In this document: piece after piece, positions 17,624 to 26,495 of the stretch
Numbering within the stretch: position 1 is the first letter of the stretch
How the letters are laid out: each line of letters opens with the position of its first letter
Source: Neisseria sp.
GTDB lineage: Bacteria > Pseudomonadota > Gammaproteobacteria > Burkholderiales > Neisseriaceae
Assembly (NCBI GenBank): GCA_030538415.1
Contig: JAUNTY010000017.1
Coordinates: 1-48,356, forward strand
Length of the DNA stretch: 48,356 nt
Reading direction: 5' to 3'
Translations under genes and position numbers: made by a program
Notes under the pieces: model-generated
What the model was told of the DNA's origin: nothing
Database searches by the model: none
What the model saw: the letters and a program-made list of their open reading frames with translations, nothing else

Positions 17624-18037
17624 ATGACCGCCACCCTCCGCATTGCCGCCGACAAACTGACCGTCAGCCTGCCCGACCGCAGCCGGCACACGCTCGACAT
17701 CGGCAGCCACACCCTCAGCCGCCGCCATTTCCACCATCTGCCGCCCGACGAAACCGAGTGGGAATACGCCATCATGACGGTCGAAGACAGTATTGCGCCG
17801 CTGCAAGCCCTGCTGCCGCCGCAAACCGACTGGCTGCTGGATGTCGCTGAACTGCGCCCTCTTGCCCTTTCAGACGGCCTCCTCACGCAAACGCTGGTCG
17901 AACAAATCTTCCAACGCCTCACCCGCTACGGCAGCGACCCCGCCCTGCCCGCTTCACCCGCTGCCTATGCCGCGCTGCTGATTTTGCGCGAATGGCTGCA
18001 CCACATGCACATCTCCGAAATCCGCTTCATCCCATAA
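17624..18037 (+). CDS. Hypothetical protein between ybeZ and ybeY
   Basis: This 137-residue soluble protein begins 14 bp after the ybeZ stop. It has no signal peptide and no membrane segment. The N-terminal half is rich in arginine and histidine (RSRHTLDIGSHTLSRRHFHH); the C-terminal half looks helical (QTLVEQIFQRLTRYG, AAYAALLILREWLHHMH). A DUS at 17869-17878 is read in frame as SDGL. I do not recognise a family. Close spacing to both neighbours implies co-transcription. The ribosome site is weak, so translation may be coupled. Confidence 0.75.
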   Translation: MTATLRIAADKLTVSLPDRSRHTLDIGSHTLSRRHFHHLPPDETEWEYAIMTVEDSIAPLQALLPPQTDWLLDVAELRPLALSDGLLTQTLVEQIFQRLTRYGSDPALPASPAAYAALLILREWLHHMHISEIRFIP

Positions 18038-18047
18038 GGCCGAAACC

Positions 18048-18404
18048 ATGTTGCTCACCCTGCTCGTTTTACTCGTCGCCCTCGAACACCTCTTCATCAT
18101 GTGGCTGGAAATGACCGTCCCTTCCGCCCGTGCAGCCCGCGCCTTTAACATGAGCGAAGAAAAACTGGCGCAAAAAGAAATCCGCACCTTATTTGCCAAT
18201 CAGGGGCTGTATAACGGCTTTCTCGCCGCGGGTTTGCTCTGGAGCCTGTTTGCCGCGCCCGAGCTGGCGCGCCCGCTGCAAGCCTTTTTCCTCGGCTGCG
18301 TGCTGACCGCCGCCGTATTCGGCGCACTCACTTCCAGCAAACGCATTTTGTGGATACAGGGTCTGCCCGCATTGACGGCGCTGCTGCTCTGGCTGCTGCA
18401 CTAA
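18048..18404 (+). CDS. DUF1304-family membrane protein
   Basis: This 118-residue protein has four hydrophobic segments (about 1-18, 47-67, 72-91, 100-118). The start resembles the DUF1304 hallmark (LLVALEHLFIMWLEM), as does NQGLYNGFLAAGLLW; function is unknown. It begins 11 bp after the previous gene, with AAGG upstream. No catalytic residues are apparent. It is likely an inner-membrane protein. Confidence 0.8.
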   Translation: MLLTLLVLLVALEHLFIMWLEMTVPSARAARAFNMSEEKLAQKEIRTLFANQGLYNGFLAAGLLWSLFAAPELARPLQAFFLGCVLTAAVFGALTSSKRILWIQGLPALTALLLWLLH

Positions 18405-18442
18405 TCAAAAAGTCAAAAAGTCAAAAAGCCACACTCCGCCAC

Positions 18443-18484
18443 GGCCGTCTGAAAAATCAGGCAAACGCATTGTTCAGACGGCCT
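18443..18484. repeat. Converging DUS pair between two membrane-protein genes
   Basis: Two DUS copies in opposite orientation are separated by about 20 nt. They could form a hairpin between the DUF1304 and DUF4126 genes, but no T run follows. Confidence 0.6.
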
Positions 18485-18528
18485 CATATTCAGTATGATT
18501 TCAAGGTTAACACCAACAGACCGATCTC

Positions 18529-19104
18529 ATGACTTTCACCACGATTTTAAGCATCGCGCTGGGCATCGGCCTGGCCGCCAGCGCGGGTTTCCGCGTCTTC
18601 CTGCCGTTGTTTGCCTTGAGCCTCTCCGCCTGGTTCGGCTTGTGGCCGATTAACGAAAACTGGCAATGGCTCGCCTCTACCCCCGCGCTGATTATCCTCG
18701 GCGTGGCCACGCTGGCGGAAATCCTCGCCTATCTGATTCCTTTTATCGACCATCTGCTCGACACAATCGCCGTGCCGCTGGCCGGTCTCGCGGGCACTGC
18801 TGTGATGGCCTCCACCACCGCCGACTTGAGCCCCGCCGTCACCTGGGCGCTGGCCATCATCGCCGGCGGCGGCGCGGCCGCAGCCATCAAAGGCGCCACT
18901 GCCACTACCCGCGTGGCCAGCACCGCCACCACCGGCGGCCTCGCCAACCCGGTGGTATCGGCTGCCGAAACCGGCACCGCCGTATTCATGACCTTGCTGA
19001 GCCTGTTTGTGCCCTTTGCCGCCGTGGCCGTGTTGCTGCTGATTGCCTTCTGGCTGTGGCGCAAATACCGCACTTACCAGCGTAATAAAATTCAAACCGT
19101 TTAA
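18529..19104 (+). CDS. DUF4126-family membrane protein
   Basis: This 191-residue, strongly hydrophobic protein has about five membrane segments. It begins GIGLAASAGFRVFLPLFALSL and carries the glycine- and alanine-rich segment AIIAGGGAAAAIKGATATTR typical of DUF4126. Molecular function is unknown. A DUS hairpin upstream and a DUS downstream (just before ybeY) frame it. It is in the same direction as the ybeZ-ybeY-corC group, so it is probably transcribed with it. Confidence 0.8.
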   Translation: MTFTTILSIALGIGLAASAGFRVFLPLFALSLSAWFGLWPINENWQWLASTPALIILGVATLAEILAYLIPFIDHLLDTIAVPLAGLAGTAVMASTTADLSPAVTWALAIIAGGGAAAAIKGATATTRVASTATTGGLANPVVSAAETGTAVFMTLLSLFVPFAAVAVLLLIAFWLWRKYRTYQRNKIQTV

Positions 19105-19128
19105 ACAAACAGGCCGTCTGAAAGCCCG

Positions 19129-19638
19129 ATGAAAACCGCCAAACAATATCCTTTCTTAAAACTGCAACAACAGCGTTTTAAACTGCATTTCGACAACCAA
19201 AGCAGCGCCGAAGGCATGCCCGCCGAAGCCGACTTTTACCGCTGGGCATGGCAGGCGCTGAAAAACGAATACCGCCGCGCCGACATCAGCCTCGTGCTGC
19301 TCGATGAAGAAGAAGCCCGCGCCTACAACCGCGATTACCGCGGCAAGGATTACGCCACCAATGTATTGAGTTTCGCCCTCAACGAAGGCGAGCAACTGTT
19401 TGCCGCCCCTTCAGACGGCCTCTACGGCGACCTCATCATCTGCACGCAAGTGGTCTTGAAAGAAGCCGCAGAGCAAGGCAAAACGCCCGCGCAGCATTTT
19501 GCCCACCTCACCATCCACGGCATTTTGCACCTGATGGGCTACGACCACATCGAAGATGACGAAGCCGAAGTGATGGAAACACTTGAAATCCGCCTGATGA
19601 ATCAGTTAGCATATCCCAACCCCTACACAGAGGATTGA
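19129..19638 (+). CDS. ybeY: Endoribonuclease YbeY
   Basis: This 169-residue zinc-dependent RNase acts in 16S rRNA maturation and ribosome quality control. The metal motif H130-x3-H134-x5-H140 (HLTIHGILHLMGYDH) is intact and is preceded by RGKDYATNVLSF, a family hallmark. A DUS at 19410-19419 is translated in frame (PSDGLYGDL). Another DUS lies directly before the start codon and replaces a normal ribosome site. corC follows after 7 bp. Confidence 0.95.
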   Translation: MKTAKQYPFLKLQQQRFKLHFDNQSSAEGMPAEADFYRWAWQALKNEYRRADISLVLLDEEEARAYNRDYRGKDYATNVLSFALNEGEQLFAAPSDGLYGDLIICTQVVLKEAAEQGKTPAQHFAHLTIHGILHLMGYDHIEDDEAEVMETLEIRLMNQLAYPNPYTED

Positions 19639-19645
19639 ACCCGAA

Positions 19646-20476
19646 ATGGACGACAGCCCGTCGAAACCCAATTTTTTCGAACGCATCATCTCCCGCCTCG
19701 CCGGCGATGCCCCCGAAACCCACGCCGAAGTGATGGACGTATTGCGTCAGGCGCATGAGCAGGAAGCGTTTGACAGCGAAACCCTGCAACGGCTGGAAAA
19801 AGTGCTCGATTTCACCGAGCTGGAAGTGCGCGACGCCATGATGACCCGCAGCCAGATGGACGTTATCAAAGCCGACGACAGCATCGAGCGCATCATCGCC
19901 TACGCCGTCGAAACCGCCCACTCGCGCTTCCCCGTCATCGGTGAAGACAAAGACGAAATCATCGGCATCCTGCACGCCAAAGACCTGCTCAAATACACGC
20001 TCGCCCCCGAGCAATTCAACCTGGCGGCGATTTTGCGCCCTGCCGTATTCGTACCCGAAAGCAAATCGCTCAGCCTGCTGCTGAAAGAATTCCGTGAGCA
20101 GCGCAACCACATGGCGATTGTGGTCGACGAATACGGCGGCACCTCCGGCCTCGTTACCTTTGAAGACGTGATCGAAGAAATCATCGGCGACATTGAAGAC
20201 GAATTCGACGAAGACGACAGCGCCGACAATATTTTCGCCGTATCCGCCGAGCGCTGGCGCATCAACGCCATCACCGAAATCGAAGACATCAACGAATATT
20301 TCGGCACCGATTACAGCGATGAAGAAGTCGACACCATCGGCGGCCTCGTGATTCAGGAAATCGGCCACCTGCCCGTGCGCGGCGAAAAAGTGGTTATCGG
20401 CCCCCTGCAATTCACCGTCGCCCGCGCCGACAACCGTCGCCTGCACACGCTGATGGCCATCCGGGTCAAGGAATAA
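19646..20476 (+). CDS. corC: CorC/HlyC-family CBS-domain protein
   Basis: This 276-residue protein has two CBS domains (about 65-190: VRDAMMTRSQMDVI ... YGGTSGLVTFEDVIEEIIGDI) followed by a C-terminal transporter-associated domain ending VARADNRRLHTLMAIRV. There is no membrane segment, so this is the short soluble type found next to ybeY and linked to magnesium/cobalt efflux. An acidic stretch DEFDEDD precedes the last domain. It is the last gene of the ybeZ-ybeY-corC group; the DUS-pair terminator follows at 20561. Confidence 0.93.
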   Translation: MDDSPSKPNFFERIISRLAGDAPETHAEVMDVLRQAHEQEAFDSETLQRLEKVLDFTELEVRDAMMTRSQMDVIKADDSIERIIAYAVETAHSRFPVIGEDKDEIIGILHAKDLLKYTLAPEQFNLAAILRPAVFVPESKSLSLLLKEFREQRNHMAIVVDEYGGTSGLVTFEDVIEEIIGDIEDEFDEDDSADNIFAVSAERWRINAITEIEDINEYFGTDYSDEEVDTIGGLVIQEIGHLPVRGEKVVIGPLQFTVARADNRRLHTLMAIRVKE

Positions 20477-20560
20477 CCGCCTTTCAACAAAGCGGCCTGT
20501 CAAAGAAGCACCGCACATGACGGCTGTGAAACATTCCGATTGTGGATTTCTGTAACAACA

Positions 20561-20591
20561 CAGGCCGTCTGAAAGCTTTTCAGACGGCCTG
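20561..20591. terminator. DUS-pair terminator between corC and sspB
   Basis: The stem caggccgtctgaaa / ttttcagacggcctg with a 2-4 nt loop can serve both convergent genes. Confidence 0.8.
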
Positions 20592-20796
20592 TAACCTTTG
20601 CAAAAAATAACCGTCGCACCCGCGCAGGCGGGTGCACAATGCGAAGCGCAGCTTTGCTTGTCTACCTGTTTTTATGATTCTAAAAATCCAATATTCATCA
20701 TAAGGTTGCGTATTTTCAGGGCTGGCAAATTTGAGCGGAAGCGTTGCTTCAGACTGGGCACCCGCCTGGGCGGGTGCGACGGGCAGGAGAATTTTG
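20591..20796 (+). repeat. F1 mini-element with eroded right end
   Basis: The left end gtaacctttgcaaaa matches gagacctttgcaaaa with two changes. GC-rich subterminal inverted repeats (cgcacccgcgcaggcgggtg and its inverse) follow. The right end stops at gaattttg, with the terminal caaaggtctc missing, only a few bases from the sspB stop codon. Confidence 0.8.
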
Positions 20797-20804
20797 TGTG
20801 AGTA

Positions 20805-21296
20805 TTACTTCACCAGCTTCAAACCTTTTTTCGGTTTATTGGGGGGCGTTTGCGCATCTGCGGCACCGGCTTGCTCACTTACTTCGGCTTCTGAAGCAGG
20901 TTTTTCGTCGGCGTGCGGCAGGCTCTCGCCGGCCGTTTCGAGCAGATGCAGCGGCGCTTCACCCTTTTTCTCACTTTCCGTTTGATAAGGCTCTACTTCG
21001 AAGCCCATGCCCTCACCGCTTTCACGCGCAAAGATGCTGATAACATGACCCACCGGAATCCAGATTTCATGGGAAACGCCGCCGAAACGGGCGGAAAAAC
21101 TGATCCACTCGTTGTCGATAATCAGATTATGGCTGGCCGTCGCACCAATATTGAGCACGATTTCGTTGTCGCGCACATATTGCATCGGCACGCGGGTATG
21201 CTCGTTGACCCATACAACAATGTGCGGCGTTTGATCATTATCCACACACCATTCATACAAGGCGCGTAAAATATAGGGTTTGGTAGCGGATGTCAT
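20805..21296 (-). CDS. sspB: ClpXP adaptor / stringent starvation protein B
   Basis: This 163-residue cytoplasmic adaptor delivers ssrA-tagged and other proteins to ClpXP. The folded domain (residues 1-105) shows PYILRALYEWCVDNDQTPHI and NLIIDNEWISFSARFGG. A long, low-complexity acidic linker (EKPASEAEVSEQAGAADAQT) follows. The C-terminal tail KKGLKLVK corresponds to the ClpX-binding tail. It lies 20 bp downstream of sspA, with which it forms an operon. An F1 mini-element abuts its 3' end. Confidence 0.94.
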   Translation of the reverse strand: MTSATKPYILRALYEWCVDNDQTPHIVVWVNEHTRVPMQYVRDNEIVLNIGATASHNLIIDNEWISFSARFGGVSHEIWIPVGHVISIFARESGEGMGFEVEPYQTESEKKGEAPLHLLETAGESLPHADEKPASEAEVSEQAGAADAQTPPNKPKKGLKLVK

Positions 21297-21316
21297 CTTT
21301 TCTCCCTCCGGCCGGT

Positions 21317-21922
21317 TTAGCGGCGCATGGCTTTTTCGGCAGGGGTGAGTGCTTCGATAAAGGCTTCCCGCTGGAAAATACGCTCGGCGTATTTCAGCAG
21401 CGGCGCCGCGGTTTTGCCGAGTTTGATGTCATAATGGTCGAGGCGCCACAACAAAGGAGAGAGCGCCACATCAATCATGGAGAAATCATCGCCCATGATG
21501 TATTTGTTTTTGGAGAAGCCCGGCGCCAACATGGTCAGCCCCTGACCGATGGCTTCACGCGCCCTTGCCTGCTCTTTGCTGCTGGATTCGGCATTTTCCA
21601 GCACCTGCACATGGCTGAACAGCTCTTTTTCCATGCGGTACAGCACCAGACGGCCGCGGCCGCGCATCACCGGATCGCCCGGCATCAATTGCGGATGCGG
21701 AAAGCGCTCGTCAATGTATTCATTGATGATGTTCGACTCATGCAGAATCAAATCGCGCTCTACCAGCACCGGCACCTGGTTATAAGGGTTCATGATGGCC
21801 AAATCTTCAGGCTTGTTGAAAATATCCACATCTTTGATTTCAAAATCCATGCCTTTTTCAAACAAAACGAAGCGGCAGCGTTGGCTGAAAGGGCAGGTAA
21901 TGCCCGAATATAAAGTCATCAT
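21317..21922 (-). CDS. sspA: Stringent starvation protein A (glutathione-transferase fold)
   Basis: This 201-residue RNA-polymerase-associated protein has the glutathione-transferase fold. The N-terminal thioredoxin-like part reads LYSGITCPFSQRCRFVLFEK, with NQVPVL and ESNIINEYI as binding-loop motifs. The helical C-terminal domain follows (FSMIDVALSPLLWRLDHYDI). I start at the ATG at 21922 (MMTLYS), which has GGAG at good spacing; six additional in-frame residues upstream are less likely. It is the first gene of sspA-sspB. Confidence 0.94.
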   Translation of the reverse strand: MMTLYSGITCPFSQRCRFVLFEKGMDFEIKDVDIFNKPEDLAIMNPYNQVPVLVERDLILHESNIINEYIDERFPHPQLMPGDPVMRGRGRLVLYRMEKELFSHVQVLENAESSSKEQARAREAIGQGLTMLAPGFSKNKYIMGDDFSMIDVALSPLLWRLDHYDIKLGKTAAPLLKYAERIFQREAFIEALTPAEKAMRR

Positions 21923-22177
21923 AATATTTTGCTCCTGCACGTTTGACGGCCACCAACATTCAGACGGCCTGATATCATCTTTAAAATGAAGAAATTATAA
22001 CAAATCATGCGCTTTTTCGCCATTAAATCAATGTAATTGCTTGAATTAATTAGAAATATAACCAAGGCACATTGATTCCGCCCCAACAGCCGGATGCCGG
22101 ACAAACCACCCGATTGGTGATGACATCCGGCCAGCAGCCGTGCAAGCGATTGCCCGTCGAGATATAGTGACAGCAGC
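21923..22177. other. Gap between sspA and mqo
   Basis: There is no gene here. A DUS lies at about 21959, the region 21980-22070 is AT-rich and should contain the sspA promoter, and an imperfect hairpin (ccggatgccgg / gacatccggcc) sits at about 22090-22130. Confidence 0.45.
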
Positions 22178-22210
22178 AAAAAAGCCGACCCCTTCCGGGT
22201 CGGCTTGTTT
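22178..22210 (-). terminator. Terminator of mqo
   Basis: The stem gccgaccc / gggtcggc with a 5-nt loop and an adjacent run of six A on the plus strand (U run in the minus transcript) lies 18 bp past the mqo stop. Confidence 0.9.
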
Positions 22211-22227
22211 CAGACGGCCTGATTTGT

Positions 22228-23916
22228 TTACAGTGCCTGTTCTTCTTTATTCAGGTTTTTTTCCTGACTGTCCGGATCGACCAGCAAAACCGGCGTTTCC
22301 GCTTCTTTGCCCAAATCGGCGGGTACTTCGATGTACGGCAATTGCAGGGCGGCGCTGGTGGCGCGGCGGATTTGGTTGGTCAACTCAGGGCTGCTGTTGA
22401 TTTGCTCGCCGTAAGAAGGCACGATTTCTTTCAAACGCGCTTCCCAACCTTGCGCCATTTGCTCGGGGAAGGCTTTGGCCAGCAGGCCGAGCATGATGGA
22501 GGGCGAGGTCGAAGCGCCGGGCGATGCGCCCAACAAAGCGGCAATGGTGTGGTCTTGGTCGGTGACGACTTCCGTACCGAATTGCAATACCGGGCCGTTT
22601 TTCGGGTCTTTTTTGATGATCTGAACGCGCTGTCCGGCGGTAATCAGTTTCCACGAATCAGGCTTGGCGGTCGGGTAGTATTTCAACAATTCGGCTTGAC
22701 GGTCGCTGTCTTTCAGCATCGCCTGCTGCACCAGATAGCTGACCAGATCCAAATTGTCCGCACCCACTTTCAGCATACCGTATACATTGCTGCTGTTCAC
22801 CGAACTAAAGAGATCGAACCATGAGCCTTGTTTCAGGAATTTGGTGCTGTAAAGTGCAAACGGGCCGAACAACATGCTTTGCTTGCCGTCAAGGAAGCGG
22901 GTATCCAAATGCGGCACCGACATCGGCGGCGCACCGGTTTCGGCTTGGCCGTAAACTTTGGCGCGGTGCTGCGTGGTCAGCTTCGGATCTTCAAACGACA
23001 GGAACTGGCCGCCGACAGGGAAACCGGCGTAGTTTTTCGATTCGGGAATACCCGACATCTGCAACAGTTTCAAGGCCGCGCCACCCGCACCGATGAAGAC
23101 AAAACGGGTTCTGACGGTTTTCTCTTTTTGCGTGGCAAAATCGTAAACGGTCACATTCCAACTCTTGTCTGTATTTTGGCGCAAAGCACGCACTTCATGT
23201 TGCAGATTGAGGGTGAAATTTGGCTGTTTTTTCAACGACTCGGTCAGCTGATTGGTGATCACGCCGTAGTTGACGTCTGTACCCAAGGGCATATAAGTCG
23301 CGGCCACTTTTTGCTGCGGGTCGCGGCCTTCAATCAGCAGCGGCGCCCATTGGCGGATCTGCTCTTGGTCGGTGGAAAATTCCATGCCGTAAAACATCGG
23401 GTTTTGCACCAGCGCGGCATGGCGCTTACGCAAAAATTCGATATTCGCATCACCCCACACAAAGCTCATGTGCGGCGTAGCATTGATGAAATCTTGCGGA
23501 CGGCTGCTCAAACGGCCTTCGCGCACCTGATGCGCCCAAAATTGGCGCGATACTTCAAATTGCTCGGTAATCCGCACCGCGCGCTCGGTTTCAATCACAC
23601 CGTTTTTCTCAGGCGTGTAGTTTAATTCCGCAAATGCGGCATGGCCGGTACCGGCGTTGTTCCAACCATTGGAGCTTTCCAAACCGACGGCATCGAGACG
23701 CTCGAAGGCTTCGATTTTCCAATCGGGCTGTAATTCCTGCAACAGCGTCGACAGCGTCATGCTCATGATGCCGCCGCCGATCACCACCACATCCACGGGT
23801 TCTTCGTTTTCAGCCGCGGGCACGCTGCGCTGATAAAGCGGCCAATTTAAAAATATCAGGGCGGCGGCCACAGCCGCTACCACGAGATAGGCGCCAATCT
23901 TGATGAGTTTTTTCAT
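22228..23916 (-). CDS. mqo: Malate:quinone oxidoreductase, membrane-anchored form
   Basis: This FAD enzyme of about 562 residues oxidises malate to oxaloacetate and reduces quinone, bypassing NAD. The FAD motif is [17 protein letters not shown]. Family segments [34 protein letters not shown] and [17 protein letters not shown] are intact. Unlike typical soluble Mqo, the N-terminus is a basic-hydrophobic segment ([20 protein letters not shown]) followed by a linker, which should anchor it in the membrane. From memory this layout resembles the Acinetobacter/Moraxella type. I chose the ATG at 23916; a TTG seven codons upstream is possible. Confidence 0.93.
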   Translation of the reverse strand: MKKLIKIGAYLVVAAVAAALIFLNWPLYQRSVPAAENEEPVDVVVIGGGIMSMTLSTLLQELQPDWKIEAFERLDAVGLESSNGWNNAGTGHAAFAELNYTPEKNGVIETERAVRITEQFEVSRQFWAHQVREGRLSSRPQDFINATPHMSFVWGDANIEFLRKRHAALVQNPMFYGMEFSTDQEQIRQWAPLLIEGRDPQQKVAATYMPLGTDVNYGVITNQLTESLKKQPNFTLNLQHEVRALRQNTDKSWNVTVYDFATQKEKTVRTRFVFIGAGGAALKLLQMSGIPESKNYAGFPVGGQFLSFEDPKLTTQHRAKVYGQAETGAPPMSVPHLDTRFLDGKQSMLFGPFALYSTKFLKQGSWFDLFSSVNSSNVYGMLKVGADNLDLVSYLVQQAMLKDSDRQAELLKYYPTAKPDSWKLITAGQRVQIIKKDPKNGPVLQFGTEVVTDQDHTIAALLGASPGASTSPSIMLGLLAKAFPEQMAQGWEARLKEIVPSYGEQINSSPELTNQIRRATSAALQLPYIEVPADLGKEAETPVLLVDPDSQEKNLNKEEQAL

Positions 23917-24041
23917 TGTGTTTTTTCTAATAAACAAAGAGGTGGTAATTTAACAATAAATTTTGACTTAAATCAACTTTTTACCCACTTGTTTGTAGGC
24001 ATACGAACCAAACACAACACATCAGCCCCGGGAAACAGGCT

Positions 24042-24237
24042 AAGGCCTTTGCAAAATATTTTTTCTTGGAAATATCCATTACATCCGTCATTCCGGCGCA
24101 GGCCGGAATCCATTTATCCAAGATTCAGTTATTTGATTTCAAATGAGTTTTCATGACGAGCGATAGATTCCGGCCTGCGCCGGAATGACGGAGCGGATGC
24201 TTTTGCGATGCAGCAAAAGGTATTTTGCAAAGATCTC
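24042..24237. repeat. F2 mini-element carrying dRS3-like palindromes
   Basis: This 196-bp element has ends aaggcctttgcaaaata and tattttgcaaagatctc, the same outer ends as F1. Its interior is different. Two 20-bp dRS3-like palindromes (attccggcgcaggccggaat at 24090-24109 and the inverse type at 24167-24186) lie in opposite orientation. Flanks aggct / gggct match at four of five bases. A second copy is at 38514-38735. Confidence 0.85.
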
Positions 24238-24276
24238 GGGCTTTCAGACGGCATCGGTTGCAGAAGGATACGGCGA

Positions 24277-24316
24277 TAAAAAAGCAGGCAAAACCGAAAC
24301 GGTTTTGCCTGCTTTA
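24277..24316 (-). terminator. Terminator of the petABC operon
   Basis: The stem aaagcaggcaaaaccg / cggttttgcctgcttt with a 3-nt loop and an A run on the plus strand lies 16 bp past the petC stop. Confidence 0.9.
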
Positions 24317-24331
24317 AATGAACACCGGCGT

Positions 24332-25120
24332 TTAATGAACGTCTTTCCAATATTCTTTTTTCAGGAAATAAGCCAGCGGCAACATCACGGCCAACAGGAA
24401 AATCAACACGATATAGCCCATGCGTTTGCGCTCAAGCTGTGCCGGTTCACCCATATACACCAGGTAATTCACCAAATCACGCACATAATCATCGTATTCT
24501 TTTTCGATGACGCTGCCGTTAGGCAGGCGGCGGCTGTGCAGGCCGGTGGATTCCCAATAGAGCTTGGGTGCCAGCACGCCCTGCTCGTTTGCCTCCCAAA
24601 CAGGCTGGCCGTCTTTGTCCAGCTCCACGGCCTTCACACCTTGCTGCTCCCACAGCGGATGCGGCATGCCGACTTTATCAAACACGGTGTTGTTCCAGCC
24701 GGTCGGACGGGTCGGATCTTTATAGAAGCCGCGCATGTAGGCATAGAGGTAATCCGCGCCGCGCGAGCGGGCAATCAGGGTCAAATCCGGCGGCGCTGCG
24801 CCAAACCATTTTTTGGCATCCGCCGGCGTCATCGCCGCCTGCATCACATCACCGATTTTATCGGTGGTGAACATCAGGTTTTTCTTGATTTCATCTTCAG
24901 TCAAACCGATGTCTTGCAAGCGGTTGAAGCGCATACCGGTGGCCGAATGGCACGACAGGCAGTAGTTGGTGAAAATCTGCGCACCGCGCTGCAGGCTTAC
25001 CTGGTTGGCCAGATCGATGTCCACTTTTTCATAATGGGCACCGCCGCCTGCGGCCACGGCCACGCTCATCGGGGCTGCCAGCAACAGGGCAGCAAACCAG
25101 TTTTTCAATGTTTGTTTCAT
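24332..25120 (-). CDS. petC: Cytochrome c1 of the bc1 complex
   Basis: This 262-residue subunit carries electrons from the Rieske protein to soluble cytochromes. A signal peptide (residues 1-24, KQTLKNWFAALLLAAPMSVA) precedes the haem c site C54-LS-C57-H58. The family segment GMPHPLWEQQGV follows, and one C-terminal membrane anchor (IVLIFLLAVMLPLAYFLKKEYW) ends the protein. The start at 25120 gives the normal length; the long upstream reading frame is only the complement of petB. It is the last gene of petA-petB-petC, 14 bp after petB. Confidence 0.96.
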   Translation of the reverse strand: MKQTLKNWFAALLLAAPMSVAVAAGGGAHYEKVDIDLANQVSLQRGAQIFTNYCLSCHSATGMRFNRLQDIGLTEDEIKKNLMFTTDKIGDVMQAAMTPADAKKWFGAAPPDLTLIARSRGADYLYAYMRGFYKDPTRPTGWNNTVFDKVGMPHPLWEQQGVKAVELDKDGQPVWEANEQGVLAPKLYWESTGLHSRRLPNGSVIEKEYDDYVRDLVNYLVYMGEPAQLERKRMGYIVLIFLLAVMLPLAYFLKKEYWKDVH

Positions 25121-25134
25121 TTTCGCTGCCCTCA

Positions 25135-26484
25135 TCAGATATTGGTTGCAAACAGATACGCACCCACCAAAGCAATGGCCGTATAAACAAAGAACATGAT
25201 TTTTTGTTTGCCTGTGCTCATGGTGACGCGCTCGGGCACGGCACGATCTTTGTCTATCTTGGTATAAAACGGCATACCGAGGAAGAAGACAAAGTAGATG
25301 ACGCTCAGGATTTGCGCCACAATGGTGCGGACATTGGTCGCAGGCAGCGCACCCAAGATACCCAAACCGATGAAGGAAATCACAAACAATACCAACATGG
25401 TTTTGAAAATCGGGCCGCGGTAGCGCACCGATTTCACCGGCGAGCGATCCAACCACGGCAGCAGGGCAATCAAGACCACTGCCGCACCCATGCCGAGCAC
25501 GCCCCAAACCTGAGTGCCGAAGAACGACGGAATCGCGCGCAAGATGGCGTAAAACGGAGTGAAATACCATACCGGCGCAATGTGGGCAGGGGTTTTCATC
25601 GGATCCGCAGGATCGAAGTTCGGCGCTTCAAGGAAGTAGCCGCCGCCTTCGGGCGCAAAGAACATCACCGCACAGAAGGCAATCAAAAACACCACCACGC
25701 CGAGAATGTCTTTCACGGTGTAGTAAGGATGGAACGGAATGCCGTCGAGCGGAATGCCGTTTTCGTCTTTCAGTTTCTTGATTTCCACACCGTCGGGGTT
25801 GTTGGAGCCGACTTCGTGCAGGGCAATCAAGTGGGCAACCACGAGACCAAGCAACACCAGCGGCAAGGCAATCACGTGCAGGGCGAAGAAGCGGTTGAGG
25901 GTCACGTCGGAAACGTTGAAGTCGCCGCGAATCCACACCGACAGGTCAGGACCGATAACGGGAATGGCAGAGAAGAGGTTGATGATGACCTGCGCGCCCC
26001 AAAACGACATTTGCCCCCAAGGCAGCAGGTAGCCCATAAAGGCTTCGGCCATCAGCGCCAGAAAAATCAGCGAGCCGAACACCCACACCAATTCACGCGG
26101 CTTTTTGAACGAGCCGTAAATCAGGCCGCGGAACATGTGCAGATACACCACCACGAAAAACATCGAAGCGCCGGTGGAGTGCATATAGCGGATAATCCAG
26201 CCGCCCGACACATCGCGCATGATGTATTCCACCGCGGTAAAGGCCGCAGGCAGATGGTATTGGTTGAGGTTGCCGTCGGGCTTGTAGTTCATGGTCAGGA
26301 AGATGCCGCTGACGATTTGAATCACCAGCACCAGCATGGCCAGAGAGCCGAAGAAATACCAGAAGTTGAAGTTTTTGGGCGCGTAATATTCGGTTACGTG
26401 CTCTTTCATCATTTTAGACAAAGGGAAACGTGCGTCTACCCAGCCTAACAATGATTTGTTTTCATTATTGGTTTGGTTTGCCAT
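25135..26484 (-). CDS. petB: Cytochrome b of the bc1 complex
   Basis: This 449-residue membrane core of ubiquinol:cytochrome c reductase has eight or more membrane segments. The first half contains the haem-ligand histidines in HSTGASMFFVVVYLHMFRG and FFALHVIALPLVLLGLVVAH. The quinol-site motif appears as PVWYFTPFYAILRAIP in place of the usual PEWY (PVWY here). GYLLPWGQMSFWGAQVI is typical. It is unusually extended after the seventh segment, as in other betaproteobacteria. It is translated between petA (12 bp upstream) and petC. Confidence 0.96.
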   Translation of the reverse strand: MANQTNNENKSLLGWVDARFPLSKMMKEHVTEYYAPKNFNFWYFFGSLAMLVLVIQIVSGIFLTMNYKPDGNLNQYHLPAAFTAVEYIMRDVSGGWIIRYMHSTGASMFFVVVYLHMFRGLIYGSFKKPRELVWVFGSLIFLALMAEAFMGYLLPWGQMSFWGAQVIINLFSAIPVIGPDLSVWIRGDFNVSDVTLNRFFALHVIALPLVLLGLVVAHLIALHEVGSNNPDGVEIKKLKDENGIPLDGIPFHPYYTVKDILGVVVFLIAFCAVMFFAPEGGGYFLEAPNFDPADPMKTPAHIAPVWYFTPFYAILRAIPSFFGTQVWGVLGMGAAVVLIALLPWLDRSPVKSVRYRGPIFKTMLVLFVISFIGLGILGALPATNVRTIVAQILSVIYFVFFLGMPFYTKIDKDRAVPERVTMSTGKQKIMFFVYTAIALVGAYLFATNI

Positions 26485-26495
26485 GATGAGTCCCT

